NCBI GenBank assembly: GCA_029449235.1
Contig: JANATG010000011.1
Coordinates: 154,001-218,000 of the forward strand
Reading direction: 5' to 3'
DNA length: 64,000 nucleotides
Origin: Linnemannia schmuckeri
Lineage: Eukaryota > Mortierellomycota > Mortierellomycetes > Mortierellales > Mortierellaceae
Part shown: in pieces, positions 46,844-58,718 of the stretch
How positions within the stretch are numbered: position 1 is the stretch's first letter
Layout: each line of letters opens with the position of its first letter
Position numbers and translations under genes: made by a program
The notes under the pieces: model-generated
Database searches by the model: none
What the model saw: only the letters and a program-made list of their open reading frames with translations
What the model was told of the DNA's origin: nothing

Positions 46844-47802
46844 CTACTTTTTGGCATTTGCTGCTTCGCTCGTAATAGCATCGCACATGGCTATCAAGCT
46901 CTATAGAATGGGGAAGAAGTTACGGGGTAAGTCAGAAATTGAATACAGTCTATGTTACCCGTTATGTAGAGTAGAGTGCATTTTTAAAAATCGAAAATAT
47001 GGGGAGGTTGTTGTATTACCTGCAAGTCGCTGGCCAATGCAGCCTCATTGACGCCTTCGAAAGGTAGATTAGGGACTTTTACCGAATCCATGTCCAAGTC
47101 AAGACTAATGAGCATAAGAGAGTAAAAAGGTCAAGATGTCAATAGCTGTAATAAAAAACAACAACAACATAATACTGCATAGGGTCATTTCAAAGTGACA
47201 ATGGGCGACGTACTCTTGGAACTCCTGGGCAATGGCGCTGCACTCTTGCTCCAGTTTCTCGACCTCCCTCTTGTAGATGCTTTCAGCGACTGCCAGCTCT
47301 TGAATCGCCTGGTCCAGCGTCAAGTGCTTGTCCACATCCTAAATCCTCACAGTTGATAGTAAATAAAAAAAGATAGGATATCCGTTCAGCCCTCCTGTTC
47401 TCCGTTGCCAACAGTCCGAAACAAAGAAATCGCACAATTATTCAGCGTATGGCTACTTACGTCAAGTTCCATATAAAAGTCTATATCCTCCGGCACCAAC
47501 TCATCAAACCCTTCCAACACCATTTCACTATCCTGCTCCTGCCTTCCCTCTTTCTCTCGCTCCTGCTCCTGCACCTGCTGAGGACTCGTATAATAGGGGT
47601 TCCTCCTCGCTTCAATCTCGATATTCCTCTTGACTTTGGTGCGGACTTGATGACGGCTGTTCATGTAGGCCCGGTAGAGGTCTTTGACCTCCGGGTGGGT
47701 CTTGTAGGCGGCTGGGAAGTAGCTCGCGAACTTTGTGAATGTGACGCTGTCGTGAAGTTCGTTCCCGACCAGGAATGAGGTCAGAAGCTCTTTTTCCTTC
47801 AT
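46844..47802 (-). CDS. cnl2: Cnl2/Nkp2-family inner kinetochore protein
   Basis: Four exons on the minus strand, 47802-47461, 47338-47214, 47104-47020, 46900-46844, give 202 residues. The N-terminus (KELLTSFLVGNELHDSVTF, FASYFPAAYKTHPEVKDLYR, then a basic coiled segment) fits the Cnl2/Nkp2 family. A second coiled coil (AVAESIYKREVEKLEQECSA) and a short tail ending MCDAITSEANAKK follow. In yeasts this protein belongs to the COMA/CCAN part of the inner kinetochore, with Nkp1/Fta4 as partner. The last two exons were built by phase and splice motif only, so the C-terminus is less sure than the first 150 residues. It is transcribed away from nse1. Confidence 0.82.
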
Positions 47803-48705
47803 TGTTGTTGTTGTTGTTGTGAGATTTGAGTTGTTTTGGTGATTGTTGATGCGGTGTCCTGATGTAGGCTTGTGTGATGAGTGTTGAGTCGAAGCGGGTC
47901 TACGGGATCGACGGTGATGATTTCCTTTGACAGAGTCCTGAATTTGAAGTGACGCGGTTGTATTAGAAGGAAAGAGTGAGTTGATTTTTCAAGGATGTGT
48001 CCCTGAATTGACAAACAGTCCCTACCCTGTCCTTGTTTGCAGCTCAATCGAGTTCAATTGAAGAGAGGGTTACTCTTCCTCAATCCCCCCCATGATATAA
48101 AATTGAAGCGTTGGGTTTCAAATCACAAAAAAGGAGAAATGGACAGTCCCGCAGTATAAGTTCTTCATCCACATCCTATCCGCGAGGAAGATTTCCTTTA
48201 GACTGCTCTGGGGGGCTGAATAGCGTTTGCTTGGAAACAACTACGGCTGCGACAATTTTCTCTTTTGAGAAAGGTGATCCGGCAAGAGTCAATTGCAAGC
48301 GGGTAAAGTCCGCGTAGGTGCACTTCTTCCCTAGTGGGGACACCAGTTAGACGCTGGTGAGATACTTTGGCTACCAGCAATTCTCTCTTCCCTTTCGGGG
48401 GAAAGAGATTGAAATCGGCCTCTGGCACACAGCTTCTATAAGTCCAATACGCTGTAGGTCGCCTCTTTTCGTTTTTGAGAGGAGGGGGCTGAAACTCAAT
48501 GCGGATTATTGGCCCACCACAGCAGCCTCACCCTTCCTCTTTTTTAACAATCCAAAAAATTCAAAATAAAATACGGAGTGAGTGAATAGAGTGGCTTGCA
48601 CCGCACAGTTTGCCTCGACGACGACGACCGTATTTCTTTTTCTGGTCCCTGCTTTTTGTTCGTTTTTGTTCTGTACTTTCGCCAACAAGTCGACCCTGTC
48701 CAGCC
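47803..48705. other. Divergent promoter region of cnl2 and nse1
   Basis: Bases 47803-47820 hold a TTG repeat just upstream of the cnl2 ATG. Bases 48110-48500 are of balanced composition with a small CCCTTTCGGGG hairpin near 48391, but no recognisable gene. The nse1 leader occupies about 48580-48705. Confidence 0.5.
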
Positions 48706-50031
48706 ATGACAACTCCGGACTACTCAGATACACATCGCCTCTTCCTCCAGGCCCTCATCTCCAGACGGCTCATGACGGAGGACGCCGCCATTCAACTCTA
48801 CGCACACGTCTGTCGGGCCACCAAAGGCATGTCTCTCGCCTCTTACTTAGGCAGCAAGATCTCTAAAGAACTACAAAATTGGTGGCAAAACAACAATACA
48901 AACAAACGTAGACACAATAGCGTGTGCCTGAACTTACCATTCATCGACTAACCTTCACTCGCTTTTCAACCATTCACTTGAACAGCGCCGTTTGATCAGG
49001 ATGACTTTACGGATTTCATCAACACCGTGAATGATTCTCTCAGCAGCGTGGAACTGGAAATCAGGAGGGCGCAGGATGAGGCCACTGGAGACAAAATCGT
49101 TGCTCTGGTAAATAGACCTTTCTCTCTAACAACTACCACTTTAGCACAGCATGAATGTTGTTTATTTCCGGGAGCGTTTTCAATTGACCGTATCCGCCAC
49201 CTTAATTCTTTATTTTATCTTTCATGGAATAGACAAACACAAACGAACAAAAGATTGCACAGGTCGCGACTGGGTACAGTCCTCTAGAACTCGAGTACTT
49301 CAAGCACTTGGTGAGTGACAAGAGACTGCGCTGACATACGCAAACAGGAAACAACTTGACAAACAAAGACGACTGATTTATCAGTGGGTTTACAGCAAGA
49401 AACAATCTCCCATCTAACAACAGATCCCTCTTTTGCTTTCTTTTGTCTGCATATAGCTGGACGCAATTGTGATGGCGGATGATGAGTTGTATTGCATCAG
49501 TTCGACGGCGGCTGTGAACGAGGCTTCAAAACTGAAGAACAAGGAAAACAAGTCATTGCAATTGACCAAGGCCGCCGCTGAAGACTTGCTGACCCGCTTC
49601 GTCCATGATAAGTGGCTCATCAAATCAAAGTACGTCTCTTTTATCTTTTCCCCTGGTCACCACACTGCAAACGATAACTGCTAAAACTAGACACTGATAT
49701 TCCATCCTTTTCGTTGCTTGCATTTGTACCACCAACCAGGACGGGAGCATTATCATTGTCGACACGGACACTTCTGGAACTGCAGTCGTTCTTGAAGGAA
49801 GCGTACGAAGAGCAGGTTCAGGAGTGTACATTGTGCATGGAGATCATCACCAAGGGACAGCGCTGTAACGTTGCGGCATGTGCGGCGAGGTTGCACCAGC
49901 ACTGTGCAAAGACCTACTTTGAGAACATGAACAACCCGGCGTGCCCCTCGTGTCGCAGTCCCTGGGATGGCAAGACTTTGATTGGTCTTGCGCCCAACGT
50001 CGAGGCTCCTCATACCATCCGTCGTCGATAA
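48706..50031 (+). CDS. nse1: Nse1, RING-type subunit of the SMC5/6 complex
   Basis: Five exons, 48706-48826, 48986-49107, 49233-49310, 49457-49629, 49740-50031, give 261 residues. The N-terminal winged-helix part shows HRLFLQALISRRLMTEDAA and FINTVNDSLSSVELEIRRAQ; the middle has FVHDKWLIKS; the C-terminus has a variant RING (CTLCMEIITKGQRC, ARLHQHC, CPSCRSPW, about 197-245). By family Nse1 is the RING partner of Nse3 and acts in DNA repair and chromosome segregation. Intron 1 seems to be GC-AG (donor GCATGT at 48827), the only join that keeps frame into APFDQDDFTDFI. It is divergent from cnl2. Confidence 0.92.
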
Positions 50032-50366
50032 TTGTTGGGAACCCTTTTTTTTTTTTGTCTGTGGTCTTGTCTGAAGAGTAGAGGATTTGATGCGAGGATA
50101 TTGACTGGAGGTAATGATGAGATGAAGGGTTGGAGCAGTAGCTGAAGATAGTCATTCGTGAGTCGGTAGCATGCTGTAGAAACACATTTTTGTACAATAG
50201 CGCTTTTTCATACAAATACAATCGAAAATATTCGAACTTGATTGTGACTTGCATTCATGAGTGAAGGGAGAAACTCCGGTGAGACCGTTCCAAAGAAGAG
50301 ACGACCATTCTTTGACTTTTCGCCCTCTACTCTCCTTCCACATCACTCCTCTCGCGCACAAGAACA
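50032..50366. other. Intergenic between nse1 and the small mitochondrial-type gene
   Basis: A T13 run just after the nse1 stop, then 3' flank and the leader of the next gene. Nothing else is seen. Confidence 0.5.
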
Positions 50367-50804
50367 ATGTCGTTGCGTCGATTCTCATCGCTCCCCATCT
50401 CTGCCACCAGAGCGTACCAAACAGTGCCAACAACAGCGTCACGACCCAAGACCTCCTCATCCTTCAACGCATTCATGCGCCCCTCCATTCACGACTCTTA
50501 CTTCTCCCAGTCAAGGCCCCTTTCAAGCTCCCCACTCATCCAAAACTCTTCTTCCTCCTCAAGCCGCTTCGGCCCAGGCGTTACACCACCCTCTCCCTCC
50601 CGATCCTCCAACTCCTCTTCCACAAGCAACAGCGTCAACAAGGACAGCAAGTTGGACCCGGACAAGATCAAAGGTCCCGGAGGACTGACGATGACCCAGA
50701 TTGGAAGATTGGTTCAACAGAGCCGTGCCCGGGACCTTGAACATCAACAGTCCAAGGCGGCCGCGGGTTCTTCATCGAACAGCAGTAGCAGCAGGCGTAA
50801 ATAA
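50367..50804 (+). CDS. Small hypothetical protein with mitochondrial-type N-terminus
   Basis: A single-exon frame of 145 residues from ATG 50367. The first 40 residues contain several Arg, many Ser/Thr and no acidic residue (MSLRRFSSLPISATRAYQTV), typical of a mitochondrial presequence. The middle is Ser-rich. A conserved-looking helix-forming piece (IKGPGGLTMTQIGRLVQQSR) is followed by a Ser-rich end. I recognise no family. It lies 335 bases after nse1 on the same strand and 180 bases before the convergent GH5 gene. It is plausible as a gene because of its length and presequence, but unproven. Confidence 0.5.
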   Translation: MSLRRFSSLPISATRAYQTVPTTASRPKTSSSFNAFMRPSIHDSYFSQSRPLSSSPLIQNSSSSSSRFGPGVTPPSPSRSSNSSSTSNSVNKDSKLDPDKIKGPGGLTMTQIGRLVQQSRARDLEHQQSKAAAGSSSNSSSSRRK

Positions 50805-50983
50805 AGATGAGAAGTGGGGTATGTGTTTTATTATGATAGGCAAAGTCCGGCCTTAACAGTAAAGATTATTTTGAAAAAAAAAAAAAATATTAAAAAAGAA
50901 AAGAGGGAAGGAAAGAGGGTATTACATTCACAATCACCGATTCAAAGAAAAAGGCTTCAGTTAGCGACTCTCTCTTTTTTTTT

Positions 50984-53450
50984 TTACAACTTGACCTGCC
51001 AGACGCCATTGGCGCCATTAGGCAGTCCCCAGACCTGGTTGGCCTGCGCGTTTCCACAAGTGTACGCCAAAAGCTTAGTGTTGTCCTTATAATTCGACGC
51101 ATTGATATCCACACAGTAACCCGACGCAGTGTTGACAATATTGCCGGCCGCATTGGTGGTCCATTGTTGGGTGGCCTTTCCGGCGACACAGGGGTTGAGG
51201 ACGATGTTGAGGAACTTGTCGGTGGGGGAGTCTTGTAGGGTGTCGAGGCAGTATTGGCCTGACTTGTGGGATTGGTCGAATGCCAGTTGGATGGTGCCTT
51301 GTTTGAATTTCCAGACTTGGTTCCAGGAGGGGCCACATGTGAACAAGACAATTGGGTTGTTCTTTGAGGTGGTAGGAGAGAGAGACGGAGAAGGGAGTTA
51401 GCATTCATGAAGCAGAGGATAGTGAGAAGGAGGGAAAGTGGAGGAGGGAGAGGGACTTACGGGGTTGAGGGTGCCTTGGTAGATATCGATACACTTGCCG
51501 CCAGAGGCAGAGTTCTTGAGAATGCCAGTAGGGTAGAAGGGCTGGACACTCGACAGGATAACCTGACCATTGACCGCAGTACTTGTATAATGCAACTGGA
51601 CCACATTCTCGTTCTCCATGGTGTGTGTGATCGCATCAGGGGGGTTGGAGATGACACGGATACCGTCAGGATAATAAGCCTTCTGGGAGATACGGATCAA
51701 TCCAGGGGCAGTAATCGCCGTGTTGGCAGCCCAAGAGACCCAGTATTTCCCGGTATAGTCCTCAAAGTACGAGGTCTTTGTCACACCCGCTGTCGCCTCG
51801 GCATAAGACCGCGCATAGATGAGCGACAGTTGTGGGGATGGCTCACCCGTCGTCCAGTTCAGCAACTCTTCATACGACCACGCAGCCCACGACTGCAGGT
51901 ACCGATCTGCTTGGACAGCAATCTCGAGAGACTTGGCAACCCCTGCAGGGCTAGAATCCCAGATCTCAAACTCAGTCAGCATGCCCGTGGTCTTGAGACG
52001 GTTGTTGTCCTTGATCCGGTTGATGATGGTGGTCTCGATGGATCCGAGTTGTGGGGGCTTGTAATAATGGTACGAGTGGGCGGTTTTAGACCCATCTCCA
52101 CCGGGGACGTCGTTGAAGCCCGAGAGGATGTCGTAGGTTGAGCCCTCGAACATGACGATGGTTGTTGGGTCCACGGAGCGGATGGCGGCGTTGCCCTTGT
52201 TCCAGAGGGGTTCCATGTTGGTGCGGTCTGCTACTCCGGGGACGAGGAGCGTGGGGTCTGCCATATGGTCACCCACCCAAGGTTCTATTTTGCAAACATT
52301 TTGGTTGATTTTGTTAGTATCATCGTTCATCCAGCGGCGGTTTGTTTACGGTGCATTATGCAGGGGGTAGGCTGAGAAGAGGTCCAAGCACCCGATCTCC
52401 CTTTTTAGCATCCATCCACAGAGCACAAGCATACAATCGCCAAAAAAACCAAAGAATGCAGCAAGTCAACGAAAATTGGGGACATACCGTTCATGAGATC
52501 GTAGCCCATAACACCAGGGAAGTTCATATACTTGGACGCAACAACCTTCCAGTAGGCGGCCCAGGCATCACCCAGATTATCATAGTTGTTATAAAGCCGA
52601 CCAAAGGCGTTTCCAACAGCATAGTCCAGGTAAGAAGTTGCCCAGTCGATCGAGTTGCAGTCGGCGTCGGAGGGGACACCGTTGGCATCGACGGCAAAGG
52701 GGGCTTTCTGAGGGTAAGGCATCCTGTGGGCTGGCTGTACCCAGTCTGGCTTTACGAACCACTATTAGTGTTTTTGTTGGATGGCACGAGGAGGGAAGGG
52801 CAAGAGGGAGCGAAGGGTGTTAGGTTTGATGACTTTTTTTATGGAGTACAGAGTTGGAACATAAATGATGAGTAGAAGGAATGACTTACGAGAGGGACAC
52901 CGTGGCCGCAGGTTTGAGCGGACAAGACATCTTGGTGCTGGTCAACAAGGGTGTAAATGCCATTGTCCTGTAGTCTCTGGATGATGGTGTTGGTAATATC
53001 CAAGTAGGTCTGGTTGTACTGCCCACGAACTGGCTCCACACCCGCCCAATGCACACCTACATTACCCATATGATATCATTCATTAACCAAAGAGACGAAT
53101 TGAACTATGTTCAGTTTGCCATCGCCAACCAACTACACCAAGAAACGGCAGAAAAACAACAGCAACTACTGGATACACTTACCGAGACGAATAACATTGA
53201 TGTTCAAGTCCTTGAGATGCTGGATATCCCTATCGACAAGAGAATACCCCGCCACAAAGTTGTTGATGTCGGCGTGCCAAGGAAACTTTTTCTTGACCAT
53301 ATTTGTGCCATGGAAATGACGGGATCTGCCTTGGGCATCGATGAACTGTTGGCTGGCTTGATCGACTCGGACAATCTTGGAGATCTCTGCTTGGACCATG
53401 GAGGCGAGGAGGAATGCTCCAACGGCTGTGGAGATAGACAGGAGCTTCAT
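50984..53450 (-). CDS. Secreted GH5 endoglycoceramidase-like glycosidase with beta-trefoil lectin module
   Basis: Five exons on the minus strand, 53450-53183, 53056-52890, 52761-52488, 52284-51461, 51361-50984, give 636 residues. A signal peptide of about 21 residues starts the protein. GH5 features follow: FHGTNMVKKKFPWH, VIRLGVHWAGVEP, YTLVDQHQDVLS, GYDLMNEPWVGD (acid/base Glu237) and LTEFEIWD (probable nucleophile Glu341). The HQDVLS and NEPW contexts are those of endoglycoceramidases, which cleave the sugar headgroup from glycosphingolipids. The C-terminal 130 residues form a ricin-B-type trefoil (CBM13) with QVW/QQW repeats and Cys pairs, likely for sugar binding. Exact substrate is unproven; glucan or sterylglucoside hydrolysis is possible. 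All joins are in phase. Confidence 0.92.
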
Positions 53451-53482
53451 TGCTGCTTTGGTATTCGTGTGTGTGTTATGGA

Positions 53483-53526
53483 GGGGCGGGGGGTAAAGGG
53501 ACAGGGGGGTAAAGGGACAGGGGGGT
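53483..53526 (+). repeat. G-run tandem repeat, possible G-quadruplex
   Basis: Two 16-base periods of GGGGGG-TAAA-GGG-ACA, flanked by further G runs, give at least six runs of three or more G within 44 bases. It is 33-76 bases upstream of the GH5 ATG on the strand that is template for that gene. Confidence 0.8.
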
Positions 53527-56500
53527 TGTGAAGCGACAAAATCGTCTAGTTGAAAAGAAGTAGTGGGTGGTTGAAGAGCAAGGAGGGCTAAGGAAGGAGA
53601 AGAAAGGAGGATGAAGGAGGAAGGCGTTTGTTTTTATACACTTCTCGAATTGTTAAGGCGAATGTCAATCCACCGAAGAAACAAATTCAGGAACGAGAAA
53701 AGGCGAGTTGTAGCTGCTCCAAAGATCAGCCAACACCCCCTTACTTACCGTTTGCCGCACCAACAAGCAACACAAAACAAAACAAGTAAACATTATGGGA
53801 GTTAAGTGGCAAGCATCAACATACATGATGCGCTAGGACTGCATGGAAAACTAGAATAACGCCAAAGTATGAGAGAATTGGAGGGTGCATTTGGAGTTGT
53901 TAATTATTCAACCGATCGCTAGATGAGGTAGGGATGGCTCAAAATCCAGAGAGTGCGTGTGGAAGGAAAAGAGGAAGGACGGGGAAGGTAGATTGTGTAT
54001 GGTGTACATGGAGTCGAGTACATGGATCATGGAACATGTACCCGGAGGACCGAGGCCTGCCCCCTTGCCTCCTTCTCAGAGGATCGAAGAATAGGAACAA
54101 ACAAACGAAGGGACACTGTGTCCCTGCCTTCCATCCTCTCCTCCTTTGATATTGTTTAGCCCTTCTGTTCTCTTCCGACTTGCATACAATTGCATGCATG
54201 ATGTCGGCGTTTGCTCTCAAAAAGTAAGGGTCCAAGCGATTTTGGATTTCTGATGATGAGAGAAGTAAGGGAGAGGAGAAGTAAACAAAGTGAGTGAAGG
54301 GAGAAAATCCTTGGCCAATATTTTACCCCTGAATGATGACCTTCTTCCTCTTGTGTTTTTTCGATATATATCTGCTAGTACCTCCACATCCTTTTCCTTG
54401 AACGTTTTGTTCGTTGTCTCTTAACGGTCTGAAAGGGAGGACGACGAAGGAACGTTCGTTACAGGGAAATAGCAGGAGGTCTTTGCATTTGCTTTGAAAT
54501 GGCTTTTCTACATCGCCTCTACCCGTTCGGAGTGCAATTGGGGGTGTGTGTGAAAAATGTCCTCCACATTCCAGTCGAAAATAAACTTGGGTGTGATAAT
54601 TTGGGTTTCAATAAGCCTAGTGTGTGGGCTAGATCGCGTCTACCTCACCATTTTCCCTTTCGCCTAAAGAGAGAAAAGAAAACCTTAAACAGTGAGAGCT
54701 CACATCATCCTCTCTCCTTTCTCTTCTCTTTCTTCTGGTTTCTTGTTCCTTGCCAACAAGTGGAGTGCACCATGTGCGTCCTCGGCTGGCAAGTTGGTTG
54801 GACCGACAGTAGAGGACAGGAATGAATAGTTGGTTGAGAGGCAAACTTGGATACTGAAATGGTTGGCTGAGCGGCATCGAAAGACAAGTTTGAATGGAGC
54901 GTGGATGTTGCATGTTGTTGTTATAAGCTGTTTACATAATGGAATATGGCAAAACCCTGACTACAAGAAAAAATGCGAGAGCTGAAAAAAAGACAGAAGG
55001 GAGGACGTAGGAATTGTGACATAGGGAGTACGAAAAAAAACTGAGTGGCAGATGAGCGTACAAGTGTGGATTTGCTTTAGACTGCATGAACATTATGGTA
55101 TTCCTACTTGGTCATGAAATAGCCGAAAAAAAAGACGCGCATCTTACATGTTGTTTTTCGCACCTACACTTCTCCTCAATCTGCTCGCACATTTTTCTCG
55201 CTTGTTCTTCTTTTTCAGGCGAAGACATGTTGCAGATGGTTTGTTGTTTCGCTTAGCGTTATTCTGGCCACAAGCTGTATTATTCAGCTTTCTTTCCCCT
55301 TACAACGTCCCAATCGACATATGAAAAAACAACCTTATGCCGAACAGATCGTGGGTGAGAGCCGAGAGGGGTGTAGAAAAAGGTGGAGCAAAGGAAGCCG
55401 TCGCAAAGCGACATGGTGGACATGCCATGATCCATCAAGGCACACTCTCTAGGCCAACAATCAGGCTTAATTCTATTTGCTTCGTTCTCGTATCTCCATG
55501 TAGAACCGATTAATGTGCAGGGTTCTGGGTCTTGTCCTCTTCTTTGTTGTCATCCAATACATCTCACCCTTACTTTTTGTGTGTGTGATGAGATTGACCC
55601 TGTCGCACCGGGACACGCAAGACTCTGGATACACATCTGCACTGCCCTCCTCTTCCGGATGCTAAACCTACTTTGGAATCCTTGATGTCTCTTGGGAACT
55701 TTGACGAGCGATGGTGAGAGGAGAAGAATGCTCAATGATGGACAGTCGTTCACCTGAAAAAGGGCGTGCCCTTAGTGATATGAACCTTCCTTCTATTGCT
55801 GCCTCAGCATCCTTTGTACGCCTCGCTCGCTCCTCCAACTTCAGTCATTTACCTCCTGCATTGTGCTCCATCCCTCCCTCTTCGAATGTCTCTTTCTGAA
55901 GCTTCCATGGAACTCCTAATGCTAACAGAGCTAATGGGACGAATAACAACTAACAGCAAAGAGAAAAAAAAGATGGGTGGGTTGTGGAGAAATACAAAAA
56001 CAAACAAAATGCGGAATATTTTCAGACAAAGAATTTGGCCGAAACTTAAATCCGTCAGCATTCCGTTCACTTCCTCTTATTTCTCTAATTGATTATATTG
56101 ACCTATTCCACTAGAGGCATGGGGAAGGGTAAGACGGACAAAGTCTCTGTTGGTACTTGTATTGTTTGAGAGTGAAGGGTTACTGGTCGGCGGGGAGGTT
56201 GAATAGCCCCATAGAATAGAAAGCGACCGCGCTTCTTTGTCCACCAATTAGAAACCGGTTTTGGTAGGTTGGTGGCGTTTGTCAATAAGCCACACGCATC
56301 CATCCATCATCTACGCTATTCATGCTCCCCTCACTCTTTTTTCATCCCCCCCCCCTTTTTTTTTAATTGAGTAACAAACTATATCTTTGTATCATTTTCG
56401 TATGAAAATACGACATACCGCCTCCTGCTCGTTTCGTTCTGCGCGCAATCCATCCTTTTATTCCCACTTATTTTCGGTTGTACAAGTGTCGGGTTTGCAG

Positions 56501-58683
56501 ATGTTTTAATAATGATATTGTTCTTTCGAGACTAAAAAAGCTCCTCAAAGAGAGAAGAACGCCAGAAGAAGGGAAGAAAAAAAAGACGAAGAGATAAAAA
56601 AAATAGCGAGCGCAAATGGATAGGAGGACATTGGCGAATGAACCACCCACCATTCCATTTTCAGTGGCTGAGGATAATTGCTTAGATGAAAGGGTAAGTG
56701 CAGGGTATGCCCGTATGAGAGCAATTTTGCTGCTTGTTGGGTGAAAAAAGAGAGTGTGTCTTGAGGGACATAAGAGATCGACACCGCCTGACAAATCAAT
56801 TCGCAACTCCACGTCCTTAACATGACTAAAAGCGCAACAAGTACAAAGCTACCTCGGATCAAAGGATCAAGCCCTGCCGTAATGTATTTGTATAAATGAA
56901 TTAGTAGTGAACGGCGCTAAACGCCGAGATCGGATGAGTAACAAAAAGAAAACGTCGATATCGATCTGTCCGAAGGGGTGTCCAGATAGATGACGACGGG
57001 TTAATGTTTTGGAGTTGCTGTTGCTGTTGCATTAGAGGGGAGAGAAATAGAGTTTAATGAAAAACGCATGCTGCGTATAAGGGGCAAGGTAAGGGAAGAG
57101 ATGAGGAAAGAGTTGACCATGGCATGGCATGGTTCAATTGCTTGTTGTTGGGTCTAATGCTGGGTTCAAAAAGTTCGCTGGGCTGTTGTTGTTTGAGGAG
57201 CAATGGGTAGATGGGATATGTTGAGAGATACATAAAAAAAGTGAAAGAGCATAGGTCATGATGACCAACAAAAAAAAAAAAAAATGAATATACTCGCTGT
57301 ACATTTACCGCGGTACCCCCACCATTCATTTGTGCGCATCGAATAAAAAAAAACGGCTGAAATTTAATGCGCTAAAGGGGTGAAAGGGCAAGAGATATGG
57401 GACAGGGGGATGTCGCAAGAAAATAAAGGCAAGATTGAAAGTGCGCAAGGGCAAGGTGTTCCATTGGATTTGGTCGGGATGGATACAGTTGGATGAACCG
57501 ATAAGGAGTCTAGAGGCCCTATGTTGCTCTATGCTGTACACATAGTAGGATGAGAGAGTGTATATGAAGAGCAAGAAAACCGTACAGTAAACAGTTGATG
57601 GTAAAGTAAAGACAGCGTGGGAGTTCGAAACCCATGCGAACAGAGAGCAGAAATTTGTGGAAATAGAACAATAGACAACTGGAGGACAAGGGCATGCATT
57701 TACATCTTGCTTTCGCATTTGCATGGACATACTGTGCATGTTCTTAATTCGACACATGGCACCTTCATCGCAACTCTCTCTCTTTGCGTGCCTATTTTGG
57801 ACGATTGTCCTCCATTTTAATGGTTATTGTTTGAATGGCGGGAAGAGTGAATGAGGGAGGGAGCGTAACGACCACATTCGTTTTTGCTGTTGCGGTTATT
57901 TTCGGTTTCTTAGCGTCCTTTTGAAAGTCTTGTACCTGAAGCTAAGGGTGAGACATCGAGGGTCCGCTGATCTTCGCTCAAAAAAATAGAGACGGTGCAT
58001 TCTAACATCTGGAACGAGAACGAGAGGGGAGGAGGAGAGGAACAGGGAACGACAATACTAATAGGTAAAGTCGATCGGGTTTCTTATTTACTTTTCGCCT
58101 TGGGTCACTGTCTATCTTTCTTACTATATTTCCTAGGTCTCTCCTCCCTTCCCGCCTATCATAGACGAACAAAGAGACAGCAGGGGGTATGTGCACTAAT
58201 AGTGAAGATCCGATCTATTGTGGTTGATACTAACCACTGGCCAGAAACAATTGGAAAGACGAAATAAGGAGGTGTCTGATAGTCATTCAGCCAGCGTGTG
58301 CACAGAAAACAACGAGTCTATTCCGAAAGCAGAAAGCACACACACATACACAAAAAAAAAAGGAAACGTTATGGCGTTTTTATTCTCCTTGTGGGCACGA
58401 TCTACAAAGTACAGTACATACATACACGGCATTGCACACTTACGCCCACATGTTCATGATTGGTGAAGAGAAGGAGCCACAAGGCTAACAAAAAACAAGA
58501 ATGACCGCTAACAAAAGAGAAGAAGAAAGAAAAAAAAAACAGGGGAACTGGAGAGCACGAAACAAAGAGATCTCGAACCATGCATGCACCCCGGCCTGGT
58601 CTTTTGGCCATCCTTTACTTCTTGCTCTGCGCTTTTTCTCTCTCTCTACTCTCTCTTTCCTATCGCTCACTATTTTTTTTTAT

Positions 58684-58685
<2 letters not shown>

Positions 58686-58715
<30 letters not shown>
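58686..58715. repeat. Poly(dT) tract, 30 T
   Basis: An uninterrupted homopolymer within the long gene-free region. Confidence 0.9.

Positions 58716-58718
<3 letters not shown>

Noticed and set aside
55720..55770. A possible box C/D snoRNA (ATGATGG then CTGA)
   Set aside because: The box C deviates from consensus, the spacing is too short, and there is no terminal stem.
57590..57660. A possible tRNA T-arm (GTTCGAAAC with pairing flanks)
   Set aside because: No D-arm, anticodon arm or acceptor pairing could be found on either strand.
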